Shown one piece after another: positions 7,585 to 14,190 of a stretch of 22,455 bases of DNA. Below the pieces are notes generated by a model. That model was not told the DNA's origin, made no database searches, and saw only the letters and a list, made by a program, of their open reading frames with translations. Within the stretch, counting starts at the first letter, position 1, and every line of letters begins with the position of its first letter. The DNA is from a virus, in the IMG/VR virus record IMGVR_UViG_3300017714_000194, positions 1 to 22,455 of that record. One strand, written 5' to 3'. The translations under genes were made by a program, and so were the position numbers.

Positions 7585-8250
7585 TTACTTCACTCTCCTT
7601 GCGAGGTTGTGTATGTCTCCCCATGACATCTCAGCGACCGCACTAGCAGTTGTTGGGAATCCTTCAGGAAGTGACATTGCAACTTCCTGTGCTTTCATTA
7701 TCTCATTGTCTTTCTCTGTTAGAGATTTACGTAGTACAGCAAACTCTTCTTTGAGTGCTGTAACTTCAGCATGAGCATCGTACTCTGCTCTATCAGCAGC
7801 AGATTTCTTCATATCCATCTCTGCGACAAAACGAGCCTCGAACTGCTTTGATAAATTATCATACGCAAGTTTCTCCATCTGCTCTGCTCTGAACTGCTCA
7901 TATGCCTTTTCAACATTTTCTGTTGATAGGTCTAATGTTGAGAAATCAGTAGGGGCTAATCCCTTACCAATTGGGCCTAATTCTTTAGGTGCAGTAGTGG
8001 GTCTTCCACCGCTAACTACCTCAGTACCAGCCTCGTAGTCTCTTGTTGAATCTTCATCAAGAGCCTTCTCTTCCATTTCAGCGTCCATAGTTTCTACCAT
8101 TTCTTCTTCTTCTTTCATCGTTTCTTCATCTTCTTTCATTTCTTCTTCATCCTTATACATTTCTTTAGACACATCTTCTGTTGTGACTGATTGTACTTCT
8201 TTAAGTAAACCATTCAATTCTTCCAATGCTTTTTCCAATTTTTCCGTCAT
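7585..8250 (-). CDS. Nested in-frame scaffold protein with its own start
   Basis: Inside the protease gene an in-frame ATG (8248-8250, residue M181) is preceded by a perfect GGAGGT at six bases. It is among the two strongest ribosome-binding sites in the window. Translation from here gives a 221-residue scaffold starting MTEKLEKALEELNGLL, with no protease domain. It is coiled-coil and acidic and ends in the MSWGDIHNL segment. The arrangement matches known nested scaffolds in phage protease genes (lambda Nu3 within C) and herpesvirus UL26.5. It would supply excess scaffold over protease. Sequence evidence is strong; expression is inferred. Confidence 0.75.
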   Translation of the reverse strand: MTEKLEKALEELNGLLKEVQSVTTEDVSKEMYKDEEEMKEDEETMKEEEEMVETMDAEMEEKALDEDSTRDYEAGTEVVSGGRPTTAPKELGPIGKGLAPTDFSTLDLSTENVEKAYEQFRAEQMEKLAYDNLSKQFEARFVAEMDMKKSAADRAEYDAHAEVTALKEEFAVLRKSLTEKDNEIMKAQEVAMSLPEGFPTTASAVAEMSWGDIHNLARRVK

Positions 8251-8790
8251 GTTGTTACCTCCTTTTTCGTGTTTCAATATGTCGAATTTTGCTTCGGGAT
8301 TAATCCCTTTTTCACAGATAGTTACTTCATGTAGTTCCAAACTATCAATTTCATTATACTCTCCGTACTCATCAGATTTTCTTTCTTTTTTAGATATGGC
8401 TTGTCCACCAATACTAAATGAACGTAGAGTTCCTTTTCGAATTCCTCTAGAGATTTCTTTGGCTTTTTCTATATCGTCTCTCATTTTAATAACAACGTAA
8501 AACCCAACGTTGTCTACTCCAGTCTTATGTAAAACACCACTATTATCTCGGTACTGTTCTACTACTTCACCAACTTGTACATTAGAATGATTAGACATTA
8601 CATTTCTAAATGATGAATCTTTCATAAATCCAGTTACTGCTTTCTCTAATGCTTCTAATGTGATTAAGTCATTTTGTTTGTCAACTATTTCAATAGAAGC
8701 ATACCCACCAATAACTAGGTTTTCTGACTTAAGAATACTAAACTCATGGGAATCATTCGCCTTCATCAAAGGGGATTCCATTGCTAGCAT
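7585..8790 (-). CDS. Prohead serine protease (XkdF/HK97 type) fused to scaffold domain
   Basis: 401 residues. Residues about 15-175 match the phage prohead protease fold. GGYASIEIVDKQNDLI opens the beta core. H68 in SNHSN and S126 in RSFSIGG are the likely catalytic pair. HEVTICEKGINPEAKF (154-169) matches the closing 'EvSlv..g.NpeA' motif. Residues 181-401 are a scaffold-like region. It has a Glu/Met-rich acidic stretch (about 200-245), then long helices, then a C-terminal AEMSWGDIHNLARRVK. This last segment is the same MSW motif that starts many small proteins upstream. The enzyme would cleave scaffold and capsid proteins during prohead maturation. An earlier in-frame Met (M4) is an alternative start. 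The gene lies directly before the capsid gene. Confidence 0.82.
   Translation of the reverse strand: MLAMESPLMKANDSHEFSILKSENLVIGGYASIEIVDKQNDLITLEALEKAVTGFMKDSSFRNVMSNHSNVQVGEVVEQYRDNSGVLHKTGVDNVGFYVVIKMRDDIEKAKEISRGIRKGTLRSFSIGGQAISKKERKSDEYGEYNEIDSLELHEVTICEKGINPEAKFDILKHEKGGNNMTEKLEKALEELNGLLKEVQSVTTEDVSKEMYKDEEEMKEDEETMKEEEEMVETMDAEMEEKALDEDSTRDYEAGTEVVSGGRPTTAPKELGPIGKGLAPTDFSTLDLSTENVEKAYEQFRAEQMEKLAYDNLSKQFEARFVAEMDMKKSAADRAEYDAHAEVTALKEEFAVLRKSLTEKDNEIMKAQEVAMSLPEGFPTTASAVAEMSWGDIHNLARRVK
7588..7629 (-). other. C-terminal MSW motif of protease/scaffold
   Basis: The last 14 codons encode MSWGDIHNLARRVK, matching in place and sequence the C-terminal MSWDDIHKM of the 76-residue protein at 11631-11861. 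It also matches the N-termini of many small proteins. Phage scaffolds such as that of P22 bind the capsid protein through a C-terminal helical segment, so this is a candidate capsid-binding motif. Confidence 0.7.
8257..8262 (-). promoter_or_regulatory. Internal Shine-Dalgarno site for nested scaffold
   Basis: GGAGGT sits six bases upstream of an in-frame ATG at 8250 inside the protease gene. The codons here (Gly-Gly-Asn-Asn linker between protease and scaffold) place the site precisely at the domain boundary, as expected for a selected internal start. Confidence 0.75.
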
Positions 8791-8831
8791 AATCAGTTGT
8801 CCTGTTTTTCTTTCTATATTAAGTAGGCGAT

Positions 8832-11390
8832 TTACTTAGGTAATTCTAAATCGCTGTACTTATCTTCAGAAAGTTGCCAAAGATTGTCTTTAGAGTCCTT
8901 ATCTAGCATTTTTTGTTTTGTCCCTGTCCACGCTACCCAAGTTTGTTTTTCATCTAAAGGAACAACTCGGAAATGTATTCTAGTTTGAAATTTCTTTCCA
9001 TCTAATCTATATTCGTGATATCCGTCTTTCTGTACTCCAAATTCTAATTCTCCGGAATCTAATACTTTTGTACTGTTTCTAACATTAGCATTTATTATTG
9101 CTGGAAACTTTTTAGATTTGCCAAATAAATCATAAATATCAGTAGGTTCATCTATATCAATTAACCAAGACTGCCTAACATTACCACGCTCAATTATGAA
9201 ATCTATATTACCGTCTTCTCTTTGTCGTATTTCAAAAGAACCCATATTAGGCTCTTCAGACACTTTTTCAATATATTCAGGTTTAACAGAAAATTCATTT
9301 ACTCCATCAAATGCATCTTGACTTCTTAAATATTCTAATAGTTTTCTAGATTTTCCATCATATACTTGATTATATTCTTGCTGTAAATGTAATTTTACTT
9401 TATCTTCAATGTCACTAAATTTCATAGAATTATTATTATCTCTAATTATTTCTATAATTCCTGCACGCAATTTAGTTTTATCAGATTTCATAAATTTTTC
9501 TAACTGCCCCATTAATTCATCCATGGAAGCGACTGCATTTTTTTGCATCAATTCATCTCCTTTAAATCCATATAAAGTAAATCCTTCAACGTCATGTTTA
9601 CAAATAATTTCTGCTTCTCCATGAACATAATCAGTAACAATATATTTTTTAAGTTTCTTTCTATCTTTACGTTGCATTTCAGCAATTATAGATAGTGGAT
9701 TAATAATATCTTTAGGATTAAACGTTGGGAAAGTTCCACTGGTTATAGATTTCTTTGTTTTAGTAGATAATTGTTCTAATGTTTCTAATTTATCCGGAGC
9801 ATCTACTTCAGGTAATTCTATTAATTTGGCTGAATACAAACTAAATCCATCTTTCTTCTTAGTTACTTCATCGACTTTAACTCTAATAATTGTACCAACA
9901 TCAACATGTATTTTAGTGTTAAGAGCCTTACCAACTGGTAAGTAATCTTTACCGTCTAATTCTATTGTTTTATTATTTCTAGTATCTTCTGCTGTTAATG
10001 GTCCGACTCCCATAGTGTAAGAATGTAGGCCACTTTTGGTTTTTTTATCATCTAAAACCATAACATCTAAATCAACATAATTTTTCCATTTAATCCATTT
10101 AGGATTTTTCTTCTTACCAATGTAATATGTTGATTCGATATCTTTTATGACTACTCCTTCTGCCGTAGGCATTTCCATAATTTTTTTAGCATATTCTCCT
10201 ACTTCCTCCATAGAGTCAGCAATTCTAGTATCTTTCTTAGAAGGGAATGCTAGAGCATCTGATGAATGTTGAGCATATTGGTAAAGCATAATATTTATTC
10301 TTTCTTTCAGAGTTTCGTCTGTTAAGTCTTTACCTTCGTGTTTCATCACATCAAAAGCGTGCGCTCTAAGAGTTGCACCTTCTAATTTCTTCTTGAATAT
10401 ATGAGTAATAACATCTGCTCTGTGTAGGGATTCTTCACCCTTAAACAATAGTAGTTCAGCATCAAGGATACAATCTCCGAACGCTTTCTTTTCCATTTTT
10501 TCAACTTGTTCAGGACATTTATCAGTTATGTCTTTTTTATTGTAAGAATAAATAGTTACTTTATTTTCAAATTTATGAATTTGTATTCGCATACCGTCAT
10601 ACTTTTCTTGTACAACATATTCTCCACTAAGTCCTTTTATTGCTTTCATATCATCTAAATCAAAAATTCTATACATTGGTTTATTGGGTATTAAAAAATC
10701 GATATCTTGTTTTTCATCTTCAGATTTAGCAATATCTAAATCTTCTAAGTTTTCCCACTTTTCCTCTGAATATTGACTTTGATATACTTGCTCTAATAGT
10801 TTCATTGCATTTCCAAACTTACCCTTAACTCGCTTACTATCTTTATCGTCTCCATAATGTTCTATAATATACAATGGAATATCTTTGGGTGATATATCTA
10901 ATCCATTAGCACCATCAGTGATTTCATCAGGTTTTAATTCTGACTCCTCCCATGCTTTTTTTGGTAAAGCAGAACTGTGACTTCTCATAGCATAATGAAT
11001 AAAGGAAGCAAACACTGCTTCATCATTCAATAATACACTAAGTACTTTATCTCCTAATTGTTTAGAAAACGGGTCACTAATTTCATTTGATTCAAAACGC
11101 ATAGTTTTTATTGCTTCGTATATTTTTTTTGCCGTAGTAGATTTAGCATCTATGGCTTGGTCATCAAATAAAATCTTTTCATCTAAATATTTTTTGAGTT
11201 CTCTAGAAAATTCACTCAGTCCATCAAAATTATCTCTAATAGATTTGACCATTGTTTTCCATTTACTGCCATACTCTTTTGGATTTTCTTTAGCAGATAA
11301 ATAGGAATAACGTACCCTTTCAAAAAAATCTAAAACTCTTTTAGTAAGGGCTTTAGTATCCTTCTCAAATGCTATTCCCGAAGTAGACAT
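8832..11390 (-). CDS. ATP-dependent DNA ligase with a large C-terminal extension
   Basis: 852 residues, longer than typical archaeal ligases (about 550-610). An N-terminal helical DNA-binding-type domain (1-235) precedes the nucleotidyltransferase core: motif I KYDGMR (263-268, Lys263 forms the lysyl-AMP), motif III ILDAEL (308-313), IIIa AHAFDVM (343-349), IV EGVVIK (411-416) and V KWIKWK (431-436). An OB-fold region follows (about 440-525). Residues about 550-852 are extra. They include a helical winged-helix-like segment (about 640-700) and a beta-rich end (about 715-830). The end vaguely resembles the 3'-phosphoesterase domain of bacterial LigD but lacks its His residues. The gene lies in the morphogenesis block, next to the protease, which is unusual for a replication/repair enzyme. 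Confidence 0.88.
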   Translation of the reverse strand: MSTSGIAFEKDTKALTKRVLDFFERVRYSYLSAKENPKEYGSKWKTMVKSIRDNFDGLSEFSRELKKYLDEKILFDDQAIDAKSTTAKKIYEAIKTMRFESNEISDPFSKQLGDKVLSVLLNDEAVFASFIHYAMRSHSSALPKKAWEESELKPDEITDGANGLDISPKDIPLYIIEHYGDDKDSKRVKGKFGNAMKLLEQVYQSQYSEEKWENLEDLDIAKSEDEKQDIDFLIPNKPMYRIFDLDDMKAIKGLSGEYVVQEKYDGMRIQIHKFENKVTIYSYNKKDITDKCPEQVEKMEKKAFGDCILDAELLLFKGEESLHRADVITHIFKKKLEGATLRAHAFDVMKHEGKDLTDETLKERINIMLYQYAQHSSDALAFPSKKDTRIADSMEEVGEYAKKIMEMPTAEGVVIKDIESTYYIGKKKNPKWIKWKNYVDLDVMVLDDKKTKSGLHSYTMGVGPLTAEDTRNNKTIELDGKDYLPVGKALNTKIHVDVGTIIRVKVDEVTKKKDGFSLYSAKLIELPEVDAPDKLETLEQLSTKTKKSITSGTFPTFNPKDIINPLSIIAEMQRKDRKKLKKYIVTDYVHGEAEIICKHDVEGFTLYGFKGDELMQKNAVASMDELMGQLEKFMKSDKTKLRAGIIEIIRDNNNSMKFSDIEDKVKLHLQQEYNQVYDGKSRKLLEYLRSQDAFDGVNEFSVKPEYIEKVSEEPNMGSFEIRQREDGNIDFIIERGNVRQSWLIDIDEPTDIYDLFGKSKKFPAIINANVRNSTKVLDSGELEFGVQKDGYHEYRLDGKKFQTRIHFRVVPLDEKQTWVAWTGTKQKMLDKDSKDNLWQLSEDKYSDLELPK

Positions 11391-11403
11391 ATTTCATCCC
11401 ACT

Positions 11404-11625
11404 TCAGCCTTCATTCAATAAGTCTGCGTCTCCATCTATGTTACTTGTTTTTGGAAGAGATGGTTTTTCAGGAGTTTTCTTAGGTCTAGTTAACTTAACT
11501 TCTTCTCCCATCACATCTTCATCTAATGGTAAAGTACCAAGATGTTTTGCTTCTTGTATGACTTGCTTTGCTTTCTCTATTGCTAATTCTACTAATTTTT
11601 CTTCTTTCGTTACTTTTACTGGCAT
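11404..11625 (-). CDS. Small unknown protein, helical N-terminus, Pro/Lys-rich tail
   Basis: 73 residues from the ATG at 11623-11625. An in-frame GTG at 11632-11634 lies inside the GGGTGA ribosome-binding sequence, so the ATG is preferred. The first half is one amphipathic helix (EEKLVELAIEKAKQVIQEAK). The second half is Pro/Lys- and Asp-rich and probably disordered. It lacks the MSW motif of its neighbours. It lies between the ligase and the coiled-coil protein with C-terminal MSW. Function unknown; a scaffold- or ligase-associated accessory role is possible by position. Confidence 0.5.
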   Translation of the reverse strand: MPVKVTKEEKLVELAIEKAKQVIQEAKHLGTLPLDEDVMGEEVKLTRPKKTPEKPSLPKTSNIDGDADLLNEG

Positions 11626-11630
11626 CTTAA

Positions 11631-11861
11631 TCACCCTGCATTCTCCACCATTTTGTGAATATCATCCCACGACATTTTGCCAATAGTATCTCCTGTTGGC
11701 GCAATGCTATTATTACTGATAGAAGGAGTTGGAGTATTATGTACAACTAACCCGGCTTTCATCAATACATTGTCTTTATTGTATACTTGTTGTTCTAGAG
11801 ATTTAACTCTATCAACTAGTTCTTTCATTAGTAGTAACATTTCATTATTTTCTTCACTCAT
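11631..11861 (-). CDS. Short coiled-coil protein ending in the MSW motif (possible second scaffold)
   Basis: 76 residues. Residues 5-30 form a coiled coil (NEMLLLMKELVDRVKSLEQQ), residues 40-58 are a Pro/Ser/Thr-rich linker, and residues 63-76 are MSWDDIHKMVENAG. That end nearly repeats the C-terminus of the protease/scaffold protein (MSWGDIHNL). Same motif, same end, same preceding linker style: it may be a mini-scaffold or an assembly adaptor that uses the same binding surface. Its ATG overlaps the preceding gene's stop (ATGA, 11858-11861) after AGAGGTGA. Confidence 0.6.
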   Translation of the reverse strand: MSEENNEMLLLMKELVDRVKSLEQQVYNKDNVLMKAGLVVHNTPTPSISNNSIAPTGDTIGKMSWDDIHKMVENAG

Positions 11862-12193
11862 TTTCTTTCACCTCTTGTTTTTGCATTTCTAGCCCTAAAT
11901 TGTGCCAGTAATTCTGATTCGTTTTCTTCCGTTCTTTTAGCGGCTTCTGCATCTTGACCTGTGGAAGTTTTAGTTGCTATTAATTCGTCTGCGTGATACA
12001 ACCTAACACTTTTTTCATTGTGTGGATTTTGAGTCATTAGTTTTCCATCGGGCATCTTATGTGTTTCACCAAACCATTCTTTACCATCTTTAGTATAATG
12101 AGGTACGCCTTGTTTTTTCTCTACGTTACCGTATGTTTCACATGGGGTTTTTCCACAACCACAATTTTTCTTAAGTATATTTTCCCAACTCAT
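11858..12193 (-). CDS. MSW-tagged small protein with Cys cluster and HYTKDGK domain
   Basis: 111 residues: an MSWENILKK N-terminus, then CGCGKTPC (C11, C13, C18), then PHYTKDGKEWFGETHKMPDG (31-50) and a charged helical tail. The 'HY-x-DGK-W-G-TH-MPDG' pattern resembles short domains I recall in unrelated phage and giant-virus proteins, usually without this N-terminus. That would fit a tag joined to a stand-alone cargo domain; this recall is unverified. The start uses AAGGTGATTTAGAATG, whose DNA is identical to that of the next gene upstream. Likely zinc- or metal-binding; function unknown. Confidence 0.6.
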   Translation of the reverse strand: MSWENILKKNCGCGKTPCETYGNVEKKQGVPHYTKDGKEWFGETHKMPDGKLMTQNPHNEKSVRLYHADELIATKTSTGQDAEAAKRTEENESELLAQFRARNAKTRGERK

Positions 12194-12206
12194 TCTAAAT
12201 CACCTT
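12182..12206 (-). repeat. 25-bp exact repeat over ribosome-binding site and MSW start (copy 1)
   Basis: This is identical over 25 bp to 12503-12527. It spans GGTGAT, the spacer, the ATG and the first MSW-E codons of the 111-residue gene. The two genes' bodies are unrelated. In this copy the upstream gene's stop is the TGA inside GGTGAT. Confidence 0.85.
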
Positions 12207-12514
12207 CTACCGTAATTCTCAAACACTTCTTCTTCATCATCTAACGCATTTCTTAATTTTACAATATAAGAATAAAAGTCTATATTATCTAATATTACAT
12301 ATATTTCCTCAGCAACGCTATGAAATAATTCACTTCTTGGTATTTTTTCATAAGTGGCAGGTTCATTTGCTTTAGGTTTACTATCTATGAACTCTTTTAA
12401 TATTTTCCTATGTTTATCCATATCCGAACTAAGCCTATTGATGTAGTTGTGTAATTCGTGAGAATAGACTATTTTCTCACTTCTATCTTTTTTTACTATA
12501 TCTTCCCAACTCAT
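12200..12514 (-). CDS. MSW-tagged small helical protein
   Basis: 104 residues starting MSWEDIVKK, followed by an all-helical body (SHELHNYINRLSSDMDKHRK, then SVAEEIYVILDNIDFYSYIV) and an acidic end. No Cys, membrane segment or known fold is recognised. The first codons and ribosome-binding site are DNA-identical to those of the 111-residue neighbour although the bodies differ. Its start overlaps the preceding stop (ATGA, 12511-12514). Proposed as capsid-directed cargo or an internal protein; function unknown. Confidence 0.6.
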   Translation of the reverse strand: MSWEDIVKKDRSEKIVYSHELHNYINRLSSDMDKHRKILKEFIDSKPKANEPATYEKIPRSELFHSVAEEIYVILDNIDFYSYIVKLRNALDDEEEVFENYGRR

Positions 12515-12527
12515 TCTAAATCACCTT
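12503..12527 (-). repeat. 25-bp exact repeat over ribosome-binding site and MSW start (copy 2)
   Basis: Second copy of the 12182-12206 sequence, starting the 104-residue gene. Here the same DNA is read in a different frame by the upstream gene (ending Gly-Asp-Leu-Glu-stop). The identity is therefore tied to the downstream gene's leader and tag, not to a duplicated upstream gene. Confidence 0.85.
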
Positions 12528-12837
12528 TCTTTTTTGGGTATACCATCTCTCTCATTTGTCGATATAAATTATCGTAATCTTTGCGCAGTTCCGCAGCACT
12601 AGCAAGTATGTCTAAATTTTTCTCTCTGAAACTTTCTACCTTTTTAGTAAGTATCTTATCAGATTTTACTACTTCTAATAATTCTATTTCTTTAATCACT
12701 TCTTCTAACTTAGTCATTTCTTGTCCCATAAATTCAGAAGGCTGTGTTTTTTGTAGAAGTTTTTTTAACTTTTTTTTCTGCTTAGGTTCTAATTTTTCTA
12801 GAAAATTTGACGCTTTCAATATTTCCTGCCACGCCAT
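12511..12837 (-). CDS. MSW-tagged (MAWQEILK) small coiled-coil protein
   Basis: About 108 residues from the ATG at 12835-12837. An upstream in-frame ATG (12850-12852) exists, but GGGAG directly precedes and reads into this region, and the chosen start aligns the tag MAWQEILKA with its neighbours. The body is a strongly charged helix/coiled coil (LEPKQKKKLKKLLQ, then LEEVIKEIELLEVVKS) and ends in a Tyr/Arg-rich helix and a Lys-rich tail. Function unknown; possible internal head protein. Confidence 0.58.
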   Translation of the reverse strand: MAWQEILKASNFLEKLEPKQKKKLKKLLQKTQPSEFMGQEMTKLEEVIKEIELLEVVKSDKILTKKVESFREKNLDILASAAELRKDYDNLYRQMREMVYPKKKGDLE

Positions 12838-12863
12838 ACTACTATCTCCCACTACTACCTAGT

Positions 12864-13724
12864 CTAAATCTCTTCTGTTAAATTAATTTTTCTTCTTTTC
12901 CCATTTTGTACAGGGAAACCATGATTAATTATGTCTGCATTAGTTAACATTTTTCTAAATTTTACCCTTATTTCAGGAGTTGCATTTTTCCACATATTTT
13001 CAACCATATCTAATGCTTCTGATAATTGCCCTACACTATCTCTTTCGAATGCATCATCTCCTAGAGTTTCGTAGATATCTCCGATATTTTCTAATTCTTC
13101 TTCGTCTTCAACTTCCATCCAATCTGAAAGACTAAGCGTTAATTGACTAAATTTTTCTAAGTCAGACAGTCTAGAACCTCTCAATGTAACTTTACCTACC
13201 GCATTTAAGGAATTTTTGAAAGCAGAAACTGCTCTGCGGTATTTTAATTCAGATAGTGTACTACGAGTTCTACTGGTATTTGGTAATGTATCTAATAATT
13301 CTCTAAAGATATCATCACTGTCTAAATTGTTGTATCTCCTAAATGTTTCACTAGCACTTCCATCACGGTTTTGTTCATAGAAAATTAACTTGAATGCGGA
13401 GGGCATTCTATTTATATTTTCTAAACCCGCAAGAATACGATTTACTACGTTCTTAGGCTTGAATATTAAGTCTTGAGTTAACACCAATTTTTCTCTAACA
13501 CTATTATCATTAATGTCTTTGGTCTTAGAAAAAATTTCTAATAATTCTTCTAACTCCTTTTCTACATTTTTAGTGCTAGTTTTTGTATCTTCAATTTTAA
13601 TTCCGTGGGTTGCTTCCATCATAGCAGCACTAGGTTTTTTACCACCAAATAATGTATCGGCTACACTACTAATCGTAGATTCCTTTTTCTTTTTTTTTAA
13701 AATCTCAAAAAAAGAATCGTCCAT
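12864..13724 (-). CDS. Helical protein with degenerate MSW-like start (DSFFEILKKKKK)
   Basis: About 286 residues from the ATG at 13722-13724, which follows AGGTGA at five bases. An in-frame GTG at 13733 is within that site and is rejected. The N-terminus MDDSFFEILKKKKKES has the '[FW]-x-x-[IL]-[LI]-K-K-K' shape of the tag without the Trp. The body is all helical (KNVEKELEELLEIFSKTKD, ALDMVENMWKNATPEIRVKF) with an acidic patch (EVEDEEELEN) and a basic C-terminus (NGKRRKINLTEEI). No family is recognised. It is the largest member of the tagged cluster; a virion-internal role is inferred. Confidence 0.55.
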   Translation of the reverse strand: MDDSFFEILKKKKKESTISSVADTLFGGKKPSAAMMEATHGIKIEDTKTSTKNVEKELEELLEIFSKTKDINDNSVREKLVLTQDLIFKPKNVVNRILAGLENINRMPSAFKLIFYEQNRDGSASETFRRYNNLDSDDIFRELLDTLPNTSRTRSTLSELKYRRAVSAFKNSLNAVGKVTLRGSRLSDLEKFSQLTLSLSDWMEVEDEEELENIGDIYETLGDDAFERDSVGQLSEALDMVENMWKNATPEIRVKFRKMLTNADIINHGFPVQNGKRRKINLTEEI

Positions 13725-13733
13725 GTAACTCAC

Positions 13734-13958
13734 CTAAAATGGAATATTTTCTTTTCTATTTTTTCTTGCTTTAGGTAACAAGATTGCATCCGGTATTTCA
13801 GAAGCCTTAGGTATTTTTTTCTCCACAGTAGTTTGTGGGTCTACTCCCCCAACAGAATAATCTCTTGATTTTGTTTCCTTTCTACTATAATGAGCATATT
13901 GTTCTGCTCTTGCATCTGCTAGTTGTCTTTCTAATTCTCTTACACTTTTTTCACTCAT
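13734..13958 (-). CDS. Small charged protein without the tag
   Basis: 74 residues from the ATG at 13956-13958, preceded by AGGGGTAAATAAT. An earlier in-frame ATG (13977-13979) overlaps the preceding gene and lacks a site. The N-terminal helix is rich in Arg, Glu, Ala and Gln (SVRELERQLADARAEQYAHY). The rest is disordered and basic (KKIPKASEIPDAILLPKARK). It is the only member of this sub-cluster (12200-14908) with no trace of the MSW start. Function unknown. Confidence 0.5.
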   Translation of the reverse strand: MSEKSVRELERQLADARAEQYAHYSRKETKSRDYSVGGVDPQTTVEKKIPKASEIPDAILLPKARKNRKENIPF

Positions 13959-13963
13959 ATTAT

Positions 13964-14119
13964 TTACCCCTGTACCCATTCGATTGCTTTTTCCATTCCC
14001 GGTATTTTTCTACCGCAATGCTTACAATTACCATCGTCATCCATCATCATTTCTCTTTCTGACTTTGTTCTCCAACACAAACAATCATCACGGTTTTTTA
14101 GTAGTTTTTTCCAACTCAT
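13964..14119 (-). CDS. MSW-tagged 51-residue zinc-ribbon protein
   Basis: A short gene below the usual length cut-offs. It has ATG at 14117-14119 after an excellent GGGGGAGA ribosome-binding site, and TAA at 13964-13966. The product begins MSWKKLLKNRDD and then has two Cys pairs, CLC (13, 15) and CKHC (32, 35), with a Met/Asp-rich spacer between them. It fits a small zinc ribbon. The tag matches its neighbours and it fills the gap between the 74-residue and 84-residue genes. Function unknown; possibly nucleic-acid-binding cargo. Confidence 0.68.
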   Translation of the reverse strand: MSWKKLLKNRDDCLCWRTKSEREMMMDDDGNCKHCGRKIPGMEKAIEWVQG

Positions 14120-14190
14120 ATTGTCTCCCCCTACTGTTTAACAATTACTTCGACATATAATGTAGTTGATGAGCCTTTCCACAATTTTAT
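14120..14190 (-). promoter_or_regulatory. Intergenic gap with a possible TATA-like element
   Basis: One of the few real gaps in the cluster (71 bases). On the minus strand it contains ACATTATATG around 14153-14163, TATA-box-like and near-palindromic, about 35-45 bases before the start of the 51-residue gene. An archaeal promoter here is possible but weak; no BRE is clear and AT-rich DNA gives such matches by chance. Confidence 0.2.

Noticed and set aside
8095-8160. TTC/CAT-rich simple repeat as a regulatory repeat
   Set aside because: It is the coding sequence of the Glu/Met-rich acidic scaffold stretch and needs no separate explanation.
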